This document shows, one piece after another, positions 34,865 to 44,659 of a stretch of DNA of 64,000 nt. Location: positions 248,001 to 312,000 of the forward strand of contig NZ_MASW01000007.1 in the NCBI RefSeq assembly GCF_003202285.1, written 5' to 3'. A program made the translations under genes and the position numbers. The number at the start of each line of letters is the position of its first letter. The stretch's first letter is position 1. The notes under the pieces are model-generated. The model ran no database searches and had not been told where the DNA came from. It saw only the letters and a program-made list of their open reading frames with translations. The stretch is from Prauserella muralis. GTDB taxonomy: Bacteria; Actinomycetota; Actinomycetes; Mycobacteriales; Pseudonocardiaceae.

Positions 34865-37800
34865 TCACACCTCGGTCCCGGTCTCGTCGGTGATGCCTGC
34901 CCGCTGCTGGTACTCGCGCACCAGCTCGATGCGCTGGGGTCCCCGTGGCCTGCGGCCCGGCCGGATGTCGCACGTCAGCGCCTTGACCTCCTGGATGTGG
35001 GTGTTCGGGTCCAGTGACAGCGAGGCCAGCTCGTTGGCGGCGTCGCCCGTGCTGAGGCCGTTGGGGCCCCAGTGGTACGGCAGCCCCACCTGGTGCACCG
35101 TGCGGCCCTGCACCCGCAGCGACGGCATCCGGTCGGTCACCAGCACCCTCGCCTCGATGGCGGTGCGCGCGGTGACGATCGTCGCCCACTCCAGGTGTTC
35201 CAGCCCCCGTTCGGTGGCCAGCTCGGGCGAGACCTCACAGAACATCTCGGGCTGCAGTTCGGACAGGTACGGCTGCCAGCGGGACATGCCGCCCGCGGTG
35301 TGGTGTTCGGTGAGCCGGTAGGTGGTGACCACGAACGGGAACACCTCGGAGCCGGTCTGACCGTCGCTGGGCTGGAACCGGTTGTTCTCGTGTTTCATCA
35401 TCTGCCGCACCGGGTTGCGCTGCTGGCGGTACAGCAGGTTCGGAAACGGCGACTCCTGCGGCTCGTAGTGCGTGGGCAGCGGGCCGTCGGTGAGCCCGGC
35501 AGGCACGTACAGCCACGCCTTGCCGTCGGCCTGCATGACGAAGGCGTCCGTGCCGCGCAGCGCGTCCGGCCCCTTGGCACCCTCCTCCGGCTGGAAGTCC
35601 GGCGGCTTGGTGGCCTTGAAGTCGGGGATGTCGTGCCCGGTCCACTTCTCCTGCTCGGCATCCCACCAGATGTAGGCCTTGCGCTCGCTCCACGGCTTGC
35701 CGTCCGGGTCGGCCGAGGCGCGGTTGTAGAGGATGCGCCGGTTCAGCGGCCACGCCCACGCCCACTCGGGGGCCACCCAGTTCTGCTCGGTGCCGGGCTT
35801 GCGCCGCGCGGCCTGGTTGATCCCGTCGGCGTAGACGCCGCAGTAGATCCAGCAGCCGCAGGCGGTGGAACCGTCGGCCTTGAGCTGCTCGTAGCTGCTC
35901 AGCGGTTCGGCGTCGGCGTTCCAGCCGTTGATCTCGGCCAGCACGGCCTCGGCGTCCGGCTCGGCCAGCTCTCCCTTCACCGGGTAGTCCCAGGTGAGCT
36001 CCCGAACCGGCCGGTCGCGCTCGCGGTCGGCATCCTTCTGCGTGCCGTCGGCGGCCGCGGCCGTCAGCTTCTCCCTGATCCTGCGGCCGAGGTGGTAGAT
36101 GAACCACAGGTCGCTGCGCGCGTCGCCCTCGGGCTCGACGGCCTGGTGATGCCACTGCAGCAGCCGCTGCGTGTTGGTGAAGCTGCCGTCCTTCTCCGTG
36201 TGGGCCGCCGCGGGCAGGAAGAACACCTCGGTCTTGATGTCGTCGGTGCTCAGCTCACCGGTCTCGATCTCCGGACCGTCCTTCCACCACGTGGCGCTTT
36301 CGATGAGCGAGAAGTCCCGTACCACCAGCCAGTCCAGGTTGGCCATGCCGAGCCGCTGCATCTTGGCGTTGGCCGAGCCGACGGCCGGGTTCTCGCCGAG
36401 CAGGAAGTAGCCCTCGCAGGTGCCCTTCAGCTGCTCCATCACCGTCTCGTAGGTGCTGTGGCTGCCGGTCAGCCGCGGCAGGTAGTCGAAGCAGAACTCG
36501 TTCTCCGGTGTGGCGTGGGGGCCCCACCACGCCTTCAGCAGACTGACCACATAGGACTCCATGTTGCCCCAGTAGCCCTTCTCCGCGGCCTCGCCCTGCA
36601 CGAAGGTGGCCAGATCCTCCCAGGAATGCGCGTGCCGCATGGGAATGTAGCCGGGCAGCAGGTTGTACAGGGTCGGGATGTCGGTGGAGCCCTGAATCGA
36701 CGCGTGCCCGCGCAGCGCCAGGATGCCGCCGCCGGGCCTGCCGATGTTGCCCAGCAACGTCTGCAGGATCGCCGCCGTGCGGATGTACTGCACGCCCACC
36801 GTGTGCTGGGTCCAGCCCACGGCGTAGGCGAACGCGCTCGTGCGCTCCCGGCCGGAGTTCTCGCTCAGCAGCTCGCATACCTGGAGGAACTTCTCCTGTG
36901 GCACGCCGCAGATCTGCTCCACCGCCTCCGGCGTGTACCGGGCGTAGTGCCGCTTGAGGATCTGGAACACGCACCGCGGGTGTTGCAGTGTCTCGTCGCG
37001 CTTGGGTTCCGTGCCGATCTCCGCGCCACCGGAGCCGTGTGCCTCGCCACGCCCCGCGTGGGTGCGCCGCTGCCAGTGCTGGTCCCGCTTGCCGGAGGCG
37101 GCCTGCACCTCGGCGCCCTCGTACTGCCACGTCTCGACGTCGTAGCTGCGCGACTCGGGGTCCAGCCCGGAGAACACGCCGTCGAGGTCCTCGGTGTCGG
37201 CGAACTTCTCGCTGACGATCATCGGGGCGTTGGTGTAGGCGAGCAGGTAGTCGCGGAAGAACTGCTCCTGCTGGAGTACGTAGTGGACGATGCCGCCGAG
37301 GAACGCGATGTCCGTTCCGGCACGCAGCGGCACGTGCACGTCGGCGAGCGCACTGGTGCGCGTGAAGCGGGGATCGACGTGGATCAGCTTGGCTCCCCGC
37401 GCCTTGGCCTCCATGACCCACTGGAACCCGACCGGATGGCATTCGGCCATGTTGGAGCCCTGGATCACGATGCAGTCGGAGTTGGCCAGGTCCTGCTGGA
37501 ACGTCGTCGCGCCACCGCGACCGAAGGAGGTCCCCAAACTGGGAACCGTGGAGGAGTGTCAAACGCGGGCCTGGTTCTCGATCTGGATGGCGCCGAGCGC
37601 GGTGAACAACTTCTTGATGAGGTAGTTCTCCTCGTTGTCCAGCGTGGCGCCGCCGAGACTCGCGAAGCCCATGGTGCGCCGGGCCCGCTGCCCGTCGGCC
37701 TCCCACTGCCAGCCCCGCTCGCGGCTGGCGATCACCCGGTCGGCGATCATGTCCATCGCCGTGTCCAGGTCGAGCGTCTCCCAGTCGGTGCCGTGCGGCC

Positions 37801-38125
37801 TGCGGTAGAGCACCTGGTGCTGCCGGGCCGAGCCGGTGGTGAGCTGCAGGCTGGCCGAGCCCTTCGGGCAGAGCCTGCCGCGGCTGACGGGGGAGTCGGG
37901 GTCGCCCTCGATCTGGGTGACCTTGTCCTGCTTGACGTAGACGTTCTGGCCACAGCCCACGGCACAGTAGGGGCAGATCGACTTGACGACCTTGTCCGCC
38001 TCGCGCGTGCGCGGCGCCAGCTCGTCGCTGACCCGGCTCTTGGCGGCCGCGCCGCGACCGCTCGGGTCACCGTCGCTCCACTGCCGCAGGACCGGCCAGC
38101 CCTCGATCCACTGCCGCACGCCCAT
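34865..38125 (-). CDS. fdhA: Selenocysteine formate dehydrogenase, catalytic subunit
   Basis: 1086 residues if the UGA at 37561-37559 is read as selenocysteine (residue 189). The [4Fe-4S] site is CPYCAVGC plus Cys86 (RLCPKGS). The context NQARV-Sec-HSSTV then TFGRG-like SFGRGGATTF matches the active-site loop of Sec formate dehydrogenases (E. coli FdnG has ARVUHGPTV). The large molybdopterin-guanine-dinucleotide domains follow to the C-terminus without further breaks. ATG 38125 with GGGAGGT upstream. No twin-arginine signal is seen, so the subunit probably stays in the cytoplasm. It oxidises formate (or reduces CO2) with the iron-sulfur and NrfD subunits encoded next. selA/selB lie at 61-64 kb. 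Confidence 0.95.
37529..37561 (-). promoter_or_regulatory. UGA-Sec codon with SECIS-like hairpin
   Basis: The UGA occupies 37561-37559. Eleven bases later GGTTCCCAGTTTGGGGACC (37547-37529, minus strand) folds with GGU/ACC, a U facing G, and CCCA/UGGG around the loop GUU. The 11-base distance and a G-U in the apical loop are as in the E. coli fdhF SECIS that SelB binds; the side U is in a similar place. Confidence 0.75.
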
Positions 38126-38184
38126 CCGCGACCTCCCGTTGCCGTGACGTTGGCGTCCGCTGCGGTACCCGCCGATGCGCGAGT

Positions 38185-38469
38185 TCAAACACCCCGCATC
38201 TGGGCATCGTCCTGCACCCGGGCACGGATCCACGACCGCACCTGGTCAGCGCCGGTCGGGTTCTCCGGCTCGGGGTTCGACAGCTGCTGGCTCGCCGGCA
38301 TCAGGCCGCGCCAGGCCCGCTCCTCGGGGCTGGGCACGTCGCCGGCGTCGGCGGGCTGGCCGGTGGCGATCAGGTAGGCCAGCCCGGGCGCGATGCCCAG
38401 TCGCCTGCCCGCCTCGCTGTAGTCCAGGCCCGCATCCAGCAGTTCTCGCACCTGCTGCCTCGTCGGCAC
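38185..38469 (-). CDS. Small HTH-like protein of the formate dehydrogenase locus
   Basis: 94 residues. The first half, RQQVRELLDAGLDYSEAGRR then LGIAPGLAYLIATG, resembles a helix-turn-helix; the second part has PSPEERAWRGLMPASQQLSNP. GTG start at 38469. It precedes fdhA by 59 bases in the same direction. A similar small gene is, to my memory, common upstream of actinobacterial fdh operons; the function is unknown, possibly regulatory or an assembly helper. Confidence 0.7.
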   Translation of the reverse strand: MPTRQQVRELLDAGLDYSEAGRRLGIAPGLAYLIATGQPADAGDVPSPEERAWRGLMPASQQLSNPEPENPTGADQVRSWIRARVQDDAQMRGV

Positions 38470-38581
38470 GGCGACCTCCGCGCGAAATCGGAAACACTTT
38501 CGGCTCAGCGACGTGTGTCAGCGTGCGTGCCGGGTACCCGCCGTTCGGCCCAACGACACCCGACCCGAGGAGTACGAAGCT

Positions 38582-38878
38582 GTGACCTCGACAACCGGTC
38601 CCGACACCGTCCGGCTCCACGCCGACGCCCCCGCCATCGTGTGCGGCGAGTGCGGCTACCGGGCCGCCCGGATCGCGTCGCTGACCGACCCCGACGGCAG
38701 GCCGGTCGGCACCACCGTCGTCTGCCTGGTGTGCCGCGAGCGCGAGCGCGCGGCGGCTAGCCACCCCGCAGCCGGTGGGCCAGCGCGGTATGGCGGCGAC
38801 CGGCGCCCACCGTCCGGACGGCCTGCCCGATCGCCTTCCTCGATCCCACGAGCACGACCAGCCTCCTGGCCCGGGTGA
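38582..38878 (+). CDS. Small zinc-ribbon protein
   Basis: Up to 98 residues. IVCGECGYRA and VCLVCRERE give two Cys pairs about 30 apart, a likely zinc site. The last 40 codons run over the 3' end of the convergent helicase gene and have an Arg/Pro-rich composition typical of antisense reading, so only the first 58 residues look selected. GTG 38582 has GAGGAG about ten bases before it. Divergent from the fdh locus. Confidence 0.5.
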   Translation: MTSTTGPDTVRLHADAPAIVCGECGYRAARIASLTDPDGRPVGTTVVCLVCRERERAAASHPAAGGPARYGGDRRPPSGRPARSPSSIPRARPASWPG

Positions 38879-40970
38879 CCGCCGTGTAGAGCAGGTTGCG
38901 CTGCAACATCATCCAGGCGCTCGTGGTGAGCGGGACGACCACGCACGGGTACTCGCTGCCCTGGGAGCGGTGGATGCTGACGGCGTAGGCGTGGGCGAGC
39001 TCGTCGAGTTCGGCGAACTCGTAGTCGACGTCCTCGTCGTCGTCGGTGTGGACGGTGAGCGTCTGCTCGTCGAGATCGACCTCGGTCACCACGCCCTGCG
39101 TGCCGTTGAAGACACCGTTCGCGCCCTTGTCGTAGTTGTTGCGCAGCTGCGTCACCTTGTCGCCCGGTCGGAACACGCGCCCACCGGAGCGGCGCTCGGG
39201 CAGTCCGGGCCGCGGTGGGGTGAGCGCCTGCTGCAGCAGCGCGTTCAGCGCGCCCGCGCCCGCGGGCCCCCGGTGCATCGGGGCGAGCACCTGCACGTCT
39301 CGCCGGGGATCGAAGCCGAACTTCGCCGGGACGCGCCTGGCCACCACGTCGACGGTCATCGTGGCGGTCTCGCCGGGATCGTCGATGCTGAAGTGGAAGA
39401 AGTCGCCGAGCCCCTGGGTGAGCGGGTAGTCGCCCGCGTTGATGCGGTGGGCGTTGGTGACCACGCCCGACTCACCGGCCTGGCGGAAGATGCGCGTCAG
39501 CCGCACGTGCGGCACGGGCGTGCCGTCGGCGAGCAGGTCGCGCAGCACCTCACCCGCGCCGACCGACGGCAGCTGGTCGACGTCACCGACCAGCAGCAGG
39601 TGCGTTCCCGGCGCGATCGCCTTGGCGAGCTTGTTGGCCAGCAGCAGGTCCAGCATCGACGCCTCGTCCACCACGACGAGGTCGGCCTCCAGCGGCCGGT
39701 CCCTGTCGTAGGCGGCGTCGCCGCCCGGTTTGAGCTCCAGCAACCGGTGCACGGTCGCGGCCTCGTGCCCGGTGAGCTCCGTGAGTCGTTTGGCCGCACG
39801 GCCGGTGGGCGCGGCGAGCACGATCCGGGCCTTCTTGGCCGTGGCGAGCGTGACGATCGAGCGCACGGTGAAGCTCTTGCCGCAGCCGGGACCACCCGTG
39901 AGCACGGCGAGTTTCTCGGTGAGCGCGAGCTTCACGGCCGACTCCTGCTCGGGCGCCAGTTCCGCGCCGGTCTGCCGGTGCAGCCAGGCCAGTGCCCTGT
40001 CCCAGTCGACGCCGCCGAACGCGGGCATCCGCTCGGCCGACGTGCGCAGCAGTCGCAGCAGCTGCGCCGACAGCGCCACCTCGGCGTGCTGGAAGGGTGG
40101 CAGGTAGATGGCTGCCTCGCTGCCCCCGGCGGGGTCGGCGCCGGGCAGTTCCTCCCGGACGACGCCCTCCTCGGCGACCAGTTCGGCCAGCGCGTCGATC
40201 ACCAGTCCGGCGTCGACGTGCAAGACCTTGACCGCCTCGGCGATCAGCTGCTGGTCCGGCAGGAAGCAGTGCCCGTCGCCGGAGGCCTCCGAGAGCGTGA
40301 ACTGCAGCCCGGCCTTGATCCGTTGTGGACTGTCGTGCGGGATGCCGACGGAGCGGGCGATGGTGTCGGCGGTCTTGAACCCGATGCCCCACACGTCGGA
40401 GGCGAGCCGGTAGGGCTCGCTTCGGACGACGTCGATGGCCTTGTCCGCGTACTGCTTGTAGATGCGCACCGCGAGCGACGTGGACACGCCGATGCCCTGC
40501 AGGAAGACCATCACCTCCTTGATGGCTCGCTGCTCCTCCCACGCCATCGCGATGAGCTTCGTGCGCTTGGGGCCGAGACCGGGCACCTCCACGAGCCGGT
40601 CGGGCGCCGTCTCGATGACGTCGAGCGCGCCGGCGCCGAAGTGGGCCACGATCGCGTCGGCGAGCTTGGGCCCGATGCCCTTGACGAGCCCGGAGCCGAG
40701 GTAGCGGCGGATGCCCTGCACGGTGGCGGGCAGCACGGTGGTGTAGTCGTCGACGTGGAACTGCCTGCCGTACTGCGGGTGCGAGCCCCACCGGCCGCGC
40801 ATCCGCAGCACCTCGCCGGGCTGGGCGCCGAGCAGCGCACCCACGACGGTCACCAGCTCGCCGCCCCGGCCGGTGTCCACGCGCGCGACCGTGTAGCCGG
40901 TCTCCTCGTTGGCGAAGGTGATCCGCTCCAGGGTGGCCTCCAGCACCGACCCGCGAACCGGTTCCGCCAC
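38757..40970 (-). CDS. recD2: RecD2-type ATP-dependent DNA helicase
   Basis: 737 residues. N-terminal OB-like region (LERITFANEETGYTVARV), helix-hairpin-helix part (VKGIGPKLADAIVAHFG, EVPGLGPKR), then SF1 helicase motifs: Walker A GGPGCGKSFT, LAAPTGRAAKRL, Walker B LVVVDEASMLD, VGDVDQLPSVG, and the C-terminal motifs HRSQGSEYPCVV and YTAVTRARRL. This is the long RecD2 form found in bacteria without RecBC; it unwinds 5'-3' in repair. GTG 40970 is used because upstream codons match no family. Confidence 0.95.
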   Translation of the reverse strand: MAEPVRGSVLEATLERITFANEETGYTVARVDTGRGGELVTVVGALLGAQPGEVLRMRGRWGSHPQYGRQFHVDDYTTVLPATVQGIRRYLGSGLVKGIGPKLADAIVAHFGAGALDVIETAPDRLVEVPGLGPKRTKLIAMAWEEQRAIKEVMVFLQGIGVSTSLAVRIYKQYADKAIDVVRSEPYRLASDVWGIGFKTADTIARSVGIPHDSPQRIKAGLQFTLSEASGDGHCFLPDQQLIAEAVKVLHVDAGLVIDALAELVAEEGVVREELPGADPAGGSEAAIYLPPFQHAEVALSAQLLRLLRTSAERMPAFGGVDWDRALAWLHRQTGAELAPEQESAVKLALTEKLAVLTGGPGCGKSFTVRSIVTLATAKKARIVLAAPTGRAAKRLTELTGHEAATVHRLLELKPGGDAAYDRDRPLEADLVVVDEASMLDLLLANKLAKAIAPGTHLLLVGDVDQLPSVGAGEVLRDLLADGTPVPHVRLTRIFRQAGESGVVTNAHRINAGDYPLTQGLGDFFHFSIDDPGETATMTVDVVARRVPAKFGFDPRRDVQVLAPMHRGPAGAGALNALLQQALTPPRPGLPERRSGGRVFRPGDKVTQLRNNYDKGANGVFNGTQGVVTEVDLDEQTLTVHTDDDEDVDYEFAELDELAHAYAVSIHRSQGSEYPCVVVPLTTSAWMMLQRNLLYTAVTRARRLVVLVGSRKAIGQAVRTVGAGRRHTALAHRLRGG

Positions 40971-41034
40971 TGCTCGCCCCTCACCCCACGACCACCGACC
41001 GGCTCCACTCCTACCACGCCCCGCCCGTGGCCGG

Positions 41035-41048
41035 TGGCCGAAGGTCCC
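41035..41048. promoter_or_regulatory. Possible DosR/DevR-like box before flavodoxin gene
   Basis: TGGCCGAAGGTCCC matches the GGGNC-N4-GNCCC pattern except the first base. It lies 86 bases before the flavodoxin start. Such GC-rich patterns occur often by chance in this genome. Confidence 0.3.
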
Positions 41049-41133
41049 GCCACCTCGGGGCGTCCGCCTCTGCTCACCTCCCCCGCGGGCCCGGATCGTG
41101 GTGGACAGGGACAACCCGGGAAGGAGACCCACG

Positions 41134-41637
41134 ATGCGCGCACTCGTCGTGTTCGAGTCGATGTTCGGCAACACGCAGACCATCGCGAAGGCGGTGGCGG
41201 CGGGACTGACGCCCCACCTGGACGTGGAACTGCTGGAAGTGAGCACCGCGCCGTCCGAGATCGGCACCGACGTCGGCCTGGTGGTGGTGGGCGGGCCGAC
41301 CCACGCGTTCGGCATGACGCGTGCCTCCACCCGCGCCGACGCCGCCAAGCAGGCCACCGAGGGCCTCGTGTCGAAGGGCGACGGCATTCGCGAGTGGCTC
41401 GCCGGGCTCCGCCTGCCGCGCCACGTCCACGTCGCCGCGTTCGACACGAAGGTGAGCAAGCCGAAGCTGCCCGGTTCGGCGGCCCACGCGGCGCACCGGC
41501 AGCTGCGCAAGCTCGGCGGGGACGCCGCCGCGAAGGCGGAGACCTTCTATGTCGAGGGCACCACCGGCCCGCTCGCCGAGGGCGAGACCGAGCGCGCCCG
41601 CCGCTGGGGCGAGCAGCTGGCCGCCAAGCTCGGCTGA
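41134..41637 (+). CDS. Flavodoxin-domain protein
   Basis: 167 residues. The FMN phosphate loop is seen as VVFESMFGNTQTIAKAV, and the later aromatic/Gly loop as VVVGGPTHAFGM. It carries electrons or reduces quinones with FMN in the cytosol. ATG follows GGAAGGAG. It opens a stress-like gene group (P-type ATPase, HPF-like protein, DUF4389). Length is normal for actinobacterial flavodoxin-like proteins. Confidence 0.9.
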   Translation: MRALVVFESMFGNTQTIAKAVAAGLTPHLDVELLEVSTAPSEIGTDVGLVVVGGPTHAFGMTRASTRADAAKQATEGLVSKGDGIREWLAGLRLPRHVHVAAFDTKVSKPKLPGSAAHAAHRQLRKLGGDAAAKAETFYVEGTTGPLAEGETERARRWGEQLAAKLG

Positions 41638-41651
41638 GCCACCACAGTGAC

Positions 41652-41693
41652 AACGGCCCGTCGCTGACGAGACGACGTCGGCGACGGGCCGTT
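41652..41693. terminator. Bidirectional terminator
   Basis: AACGGCCCGTCGC (41652-41664) pairs with GCGACGGGCCGTT (41681-41693), 13 bp, with a further ACGA/CGTC fold inside. It is between the convergent flavodoxin and P-type ATPase genes. Confidence 0.8.
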
Positions 41694-44265
41694 ATTGCTG
41701 CCGGGGGCGGCTCAGGCGCGACCGCAGAGCCTTGTGGAGGGTGTCCGCCAGCAGGACCGCCGGGATGGCCACACACGCCAGAGCCCAGCCGAGTACGCTC
41801 GGCAGGGAGCCGCCCAGCAGCTCCGGCAGCGGCGGCAGCAACAGGAACGCCGCGAGCATGCCCAGCTCGAACACCACCGCGTACAGCAGCAAGGGATTGC
41901 CGCGCACGCCGACGCGGCCGATCCACCGGGACTCGCTGCGGCAGGCGAAGGCGTTGGCCAGCTGGGCCAGCACGATGGTGGCGAACGCCGTGCCGGACGC
42001 CATCGCCAGCAGGCCCGTCGGCGGCGCCGTACCGAGCTGCCAGCCACCGGCGAGCAGCACCCCCAGAAACGCCACCATCGTGGCGATGCCCTCGGCGGGC
42101 CCCAGCACACCGAACGCGCGACGCGCGACGCGACCGTCGATGAGGGCGCCGATCCGGGCCCTGCCCCGCATGGTCCTCGGGTTGGGTGGCTCGGCGCCCA
42201 GCGCCAGCGCGGGCAGCAGGTCCGTGCCGATGTCGAGCGCGAGCACCTGAAGCACGGTGATGGCCAGCGGGATCTCGCCGCCGGAGAGGGCCCACACGAC
42301 GAACGGCGTCAACTCGGCGACGTTGTCGGTGAGGTGGTAGGTGAGAAACCGGCGGATGTTGGCGAAGGTCGCCCTGCCCAGCCGGACGGCCGTGACGATG
42401 GTGGAGAAGCGATCGTCCAGCAGCACCAGGTCGGCGGCCTCCCTCGCCACGTCGGTGCCGGAGGCACCCATGGCCACGCCGATGTCGGCCGTGCGCAGGG
42501 CGGGTCCGTCGTTGACACCGTCGCCGGTCATTGCCACCACGTGGCCCCTTGCCTGCAGCACGCCAGCGATGCGGAGCTTGTCCTCGGGCGCGACCCTCGC
42601 CACGACCACCCCGTCGCGGTCGAGCAGCGCGCCGAGGGCGTCGTCGCCGGCTGGCAACTCGTCGCCGCGCAGCACGAGGCCGTGCTCGCCGAGCAGGCCG
42701 ATCTCGGCAGCGATGGCGGCGGCCGTGCCGGGGTGGTCGCCGGTGATCATGGCCAGCTTGATGCCCGCAGCGCGGCAGGACGCGATCGCCTCCGCCACGT
42801 CCGCCCGCGGCGGGTCCTCCAGACCGACGAGCCCGAGCAGTTGGAGATCACGCTCCGCGTCGTCGGCACCGGCCATGGCGGGGACCGGGCCTCGCCGGGC
42901 GACGGCCAGGACCCGTAGCCCGCGCGCGCTGAACGCGACGAGGGCCTCCCCGGCGCCCGCGGGCACGTGCGTGCACCGGGGCAGCACCGAGTCGGGTGCG
43001 CCGGTGACGTGCAGGCCATCGGCATCCAGCACCGACGAGCGCCGCCGGTGCGGGTCGAACGGGTGCCGCACTGCCGGTGGCGGCGCTCCGGGCGCACCCG
43101 CCCGCGCGGCGAGCACGTGCAGCGCAACCTCCATCGGATCGCCGACGGGCCGCCAGGGACCGCTCCGCTGGACGGCGTGTGCGTCCGGCGAGCAGCGCGC
43201 GGCCGATCCGGCCAGCCTCCTGGCTGCGCGGATCGCCTCGGCGGCACCGGTGAGCGCGCCTTCGGGCGCGTAGCCCTCCCCCGTGACCGTCACCTGCCCG
43301 GCCGGGGTCCACACCCCGACCACCGACATCTCGTTGCGTGTCAGCGTGCCGGTCTTGTCGGTGCAGATGAACGTCGTGGCGCCGAGTGTCTCCACCGATT
43401 CGAGCCTGCGCACCAGTGCGTGCTGCCGCGCCATCTGCTGCCCCGCCCTCGCGAGCGACAGCGTGACGGTCGGCAGCAGCCCCTCCGGCACGAGCGCCAC
43501 GGTGACGCCGATGGCGAGCAGCACCGCCTCGCCGCTGGGCTGGCCGAGCCCCACAGCCGCGAGGAAGAACAGCACCCCCACTCCGACTGCGACAAGCGCC
43601 ACCAGGCGCACCACCCGGTGCAGCTGCGCCGCGAGCGGGCTGCGCGGCCTGTGCGCACGCTCGGTGACGGCGGCGATCCCGGCCAACCGTGTTCGGGTTC
43701 CCGTCGCGGTCACGACCGCCTCGCCGTGTCCCTCCACGACGTAGGTGCCCGCGGACAGTGTTGCGCCCACGCCGGGGCGCACCGATTCGCTTTCCCCCGT
43801 GAGCATCGACTCGTCGAGCGCGAGCCGCTGGCCTGCCACCAACCGCAAGTCCGCGCTCACCCGGTCGCCCGCCTCCAGCAGGACAAGGTCGCCGGGCACG
43901 AGATCCTGGGCACCGACCACGACGGCCCGGCCGTCGCGGCGCACGGTCGCCCGAGCGGGCAGCAGGTCGCGCAACCGGTCGGCCGCGCGGTCGGCGCGAT
44001 ACTCCTGGGCGAACGAGAACGCGCCGTTGAGCACGACGACCACCGCGATGGCGATGGCCAGCGCCGGTGTGCCCGCGATCAGCGCGAGCCCGGCAGCCAC
44101 CCACAGCATGAGCGCGAAGAAGTGCACCAGCTGCGCGCCGAGCAGCAGCAGGGGATGCCGTCGCCGGCCCGTGGGCAGAACGTTGGGCCCATCCCGGCGC
44201 AACCGGTCCGCGGCCTCCGCCGCCGTGAGGCCGTCGCGTTCGACTGTCGGCGGCGGCGCGCTCAC
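41692..44265 (-). CDS. P-type ATPase (type II, CtpF-like cation pump)
   Basis: 857 residues. LDESMLTGESESV (A domain), TM4 with VPEGLLPTVTLSLA (type II, Ca/Na-K-like rather than heavy-metal), phosphorylation site ICTDKTGTLTRNEM, and MTGDGVNDGPALRTADIGVAMG. No heavy-metal CPx motif or HMA domain is present. It likely moves Ca2+ or a monovalent cation; the ion cannot be fixed by eye. GTG 44265 overlaps the preceding small gene (GTGA). Related CtpF of Mycobacterium tuberculosis is hypoxia-induced, which fits the neighbours. Confidence 0.92.
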   Translation of the reverse strand: MSAPPPTVERDGLTAAEAADRLRRDGPNVLPTGRRRHPLLLLGAQLVHFFALMLWVAAGLALIAGTPALAIAIAVVVVLNGAFSFAQEYRADRAADRLRDLLPARATVRRDGRAVVVGAQDLVPGDLVLLEAGDRVSADLRLVAGQRLALDESMLTGESESVRPGVGATLSAGTYVVEGHGEAVVTATGTRTRLAGIAAVTERAHRPRSPLAAQLHRVVRLVALVAVGVGVLFFLAAVGLGQPSGEAVLLAIGVTVALVPEGLLPTVTLSLARAGQQMARQHALVRRLESVETLGATTFICTDKTGTLTRNEMSVVGVWTPAGQVTVTGEGYAPEGALTGAAEAIRAARRLAGSAARCSPDAHAVQRSGPWRPVGDPMEVALHVLAARAGAPGAPPPAVRHPFDPHRRRSSVLDADGLHVTGAPDSVLPRCTHVPAGAGEALVAFSARGLRVLAVARRGPVPAMAGADDAERDLQLLGLVGLEDPPRADVAEAIASCRAAGIKLAMITGDHPGTAAAIAAEIGLLGEHGLVLRGDELPAGDDALGALLDRDGVVVARVAPEDKLRIAGVLQARGHVVAMTGDGVNDGPALRTADIGVAMGASGTDVAREAADLVLLDDRFSTIVTAVRLGRATFANIRRFLTYHLTDNVAELTPFVVWALSGGEIPLAITVLQVLALDIGTDLLPALALGAEPPNPRTMRGRARIGALIDGRVARRAFGVLGPAEGIATMVAFLGVLLAGGWQLGTAPPTGLLAMASGTAFATIVLAQLANAFACRSESRWIGRVGVRGNPLLLYAVVFELGMLAAFLLLPPLPELLGGSLPSVLGWALACVAIPAVLLADTLHKALRSRLSRPRQQ

Positions 44266-44519
44266 CGAGCCGCGGCCGCGTACGCCGCGAGCAGCGTCCT
44301 GGCGAGTCTGCGGGTCTCCTCGGCGTCCACGGTGGGCCCGGGCTCGCCGCTCGCGACGGGCTCGGGCTCGTCGGGAGGCGGGAACCTGCCCTCGGCCGCG
44401 GTGAGCCCGGTCATCTCGAGCAGCTCGGCCAGCTCGGCGGCGTCCCTGGCGCGTCCGGCGAGTGCGCGCGCGGCGAGGTGCCGCTGCACGGCAGTCGGTT
44501 GCTGGGTCAGCATGCTCAT
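44262..44519 (-). CDS. Small hypothetical protein before P-type ATPase
   Basis: 85 residues, helical, with HLAARALAGRARDAAELAEL and LARTLLAAYAAAAR separated by a Pro/Glu-rich linker. Unknown family. ATG 44519 follows GGAGGGGAAACC. It is coupled to the pump gene by a GTGA overlap and faces the HPF-like gene across a promoter with a DosR-like box. Confidence 0.65.
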   Translation of the reverse strand: MSMLTQQPTAVQRHLAARALAGRARDAAELAELLEMTGLTAAEGRFPPPDEPEPVASGEPGPTVDAEETRRLARTLLAAYAAAAR

Positions 44520-44607
44520 CGGTTTCCCCTCCAGGACTCTCCGCTGTTGTCCGATCGACGCTACGAGTGCGCGAGCGGGTCGCGCAGGCGGCGGAAGGCC
44601 CCTTCCG

Positions 44608-44621
44608 CAGGGACCTCCGAC
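44608..44621. promoter_or_regulatory. Possible DosR/DevR-like box in divergent promoter
   Basis: GGGACCTCCGACCC fits GGGNC-N4-GNCCC. It is 89 bases upstream of the small gene/ATPase operon and 39 upstream of the HPF-like gene. The position is apt; the motif alone is weak evidence in high-GC DNA. Confidence 0.35.
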
Positions 44622-44659
44622 CCTGTGTGGCCGCTGCGGGCGCCGGGCACCGTGAGGGC

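Noticed and set aside
37559-37561. Stop codon making fdhA a pseudogene
   Set aside because: Position, context, hairpin and nearby selA/selB all fit selenocysteine instead.
35072-38377. 1101-residue plus-strand ORF opposite fdhA
   Set aside because: Composition is that of antisense high-GC sequence (Arg/Val/Gly/Leu-rich), without motifs; the minus strand encodes a clear formate dehydrogenase.
38775-42143. 1122-residue plus-strand ORF opposite the helicase
   Set aside because: Shadow frame of the RecD2 gene; it also runs through the flavodoxin gene in another frame.
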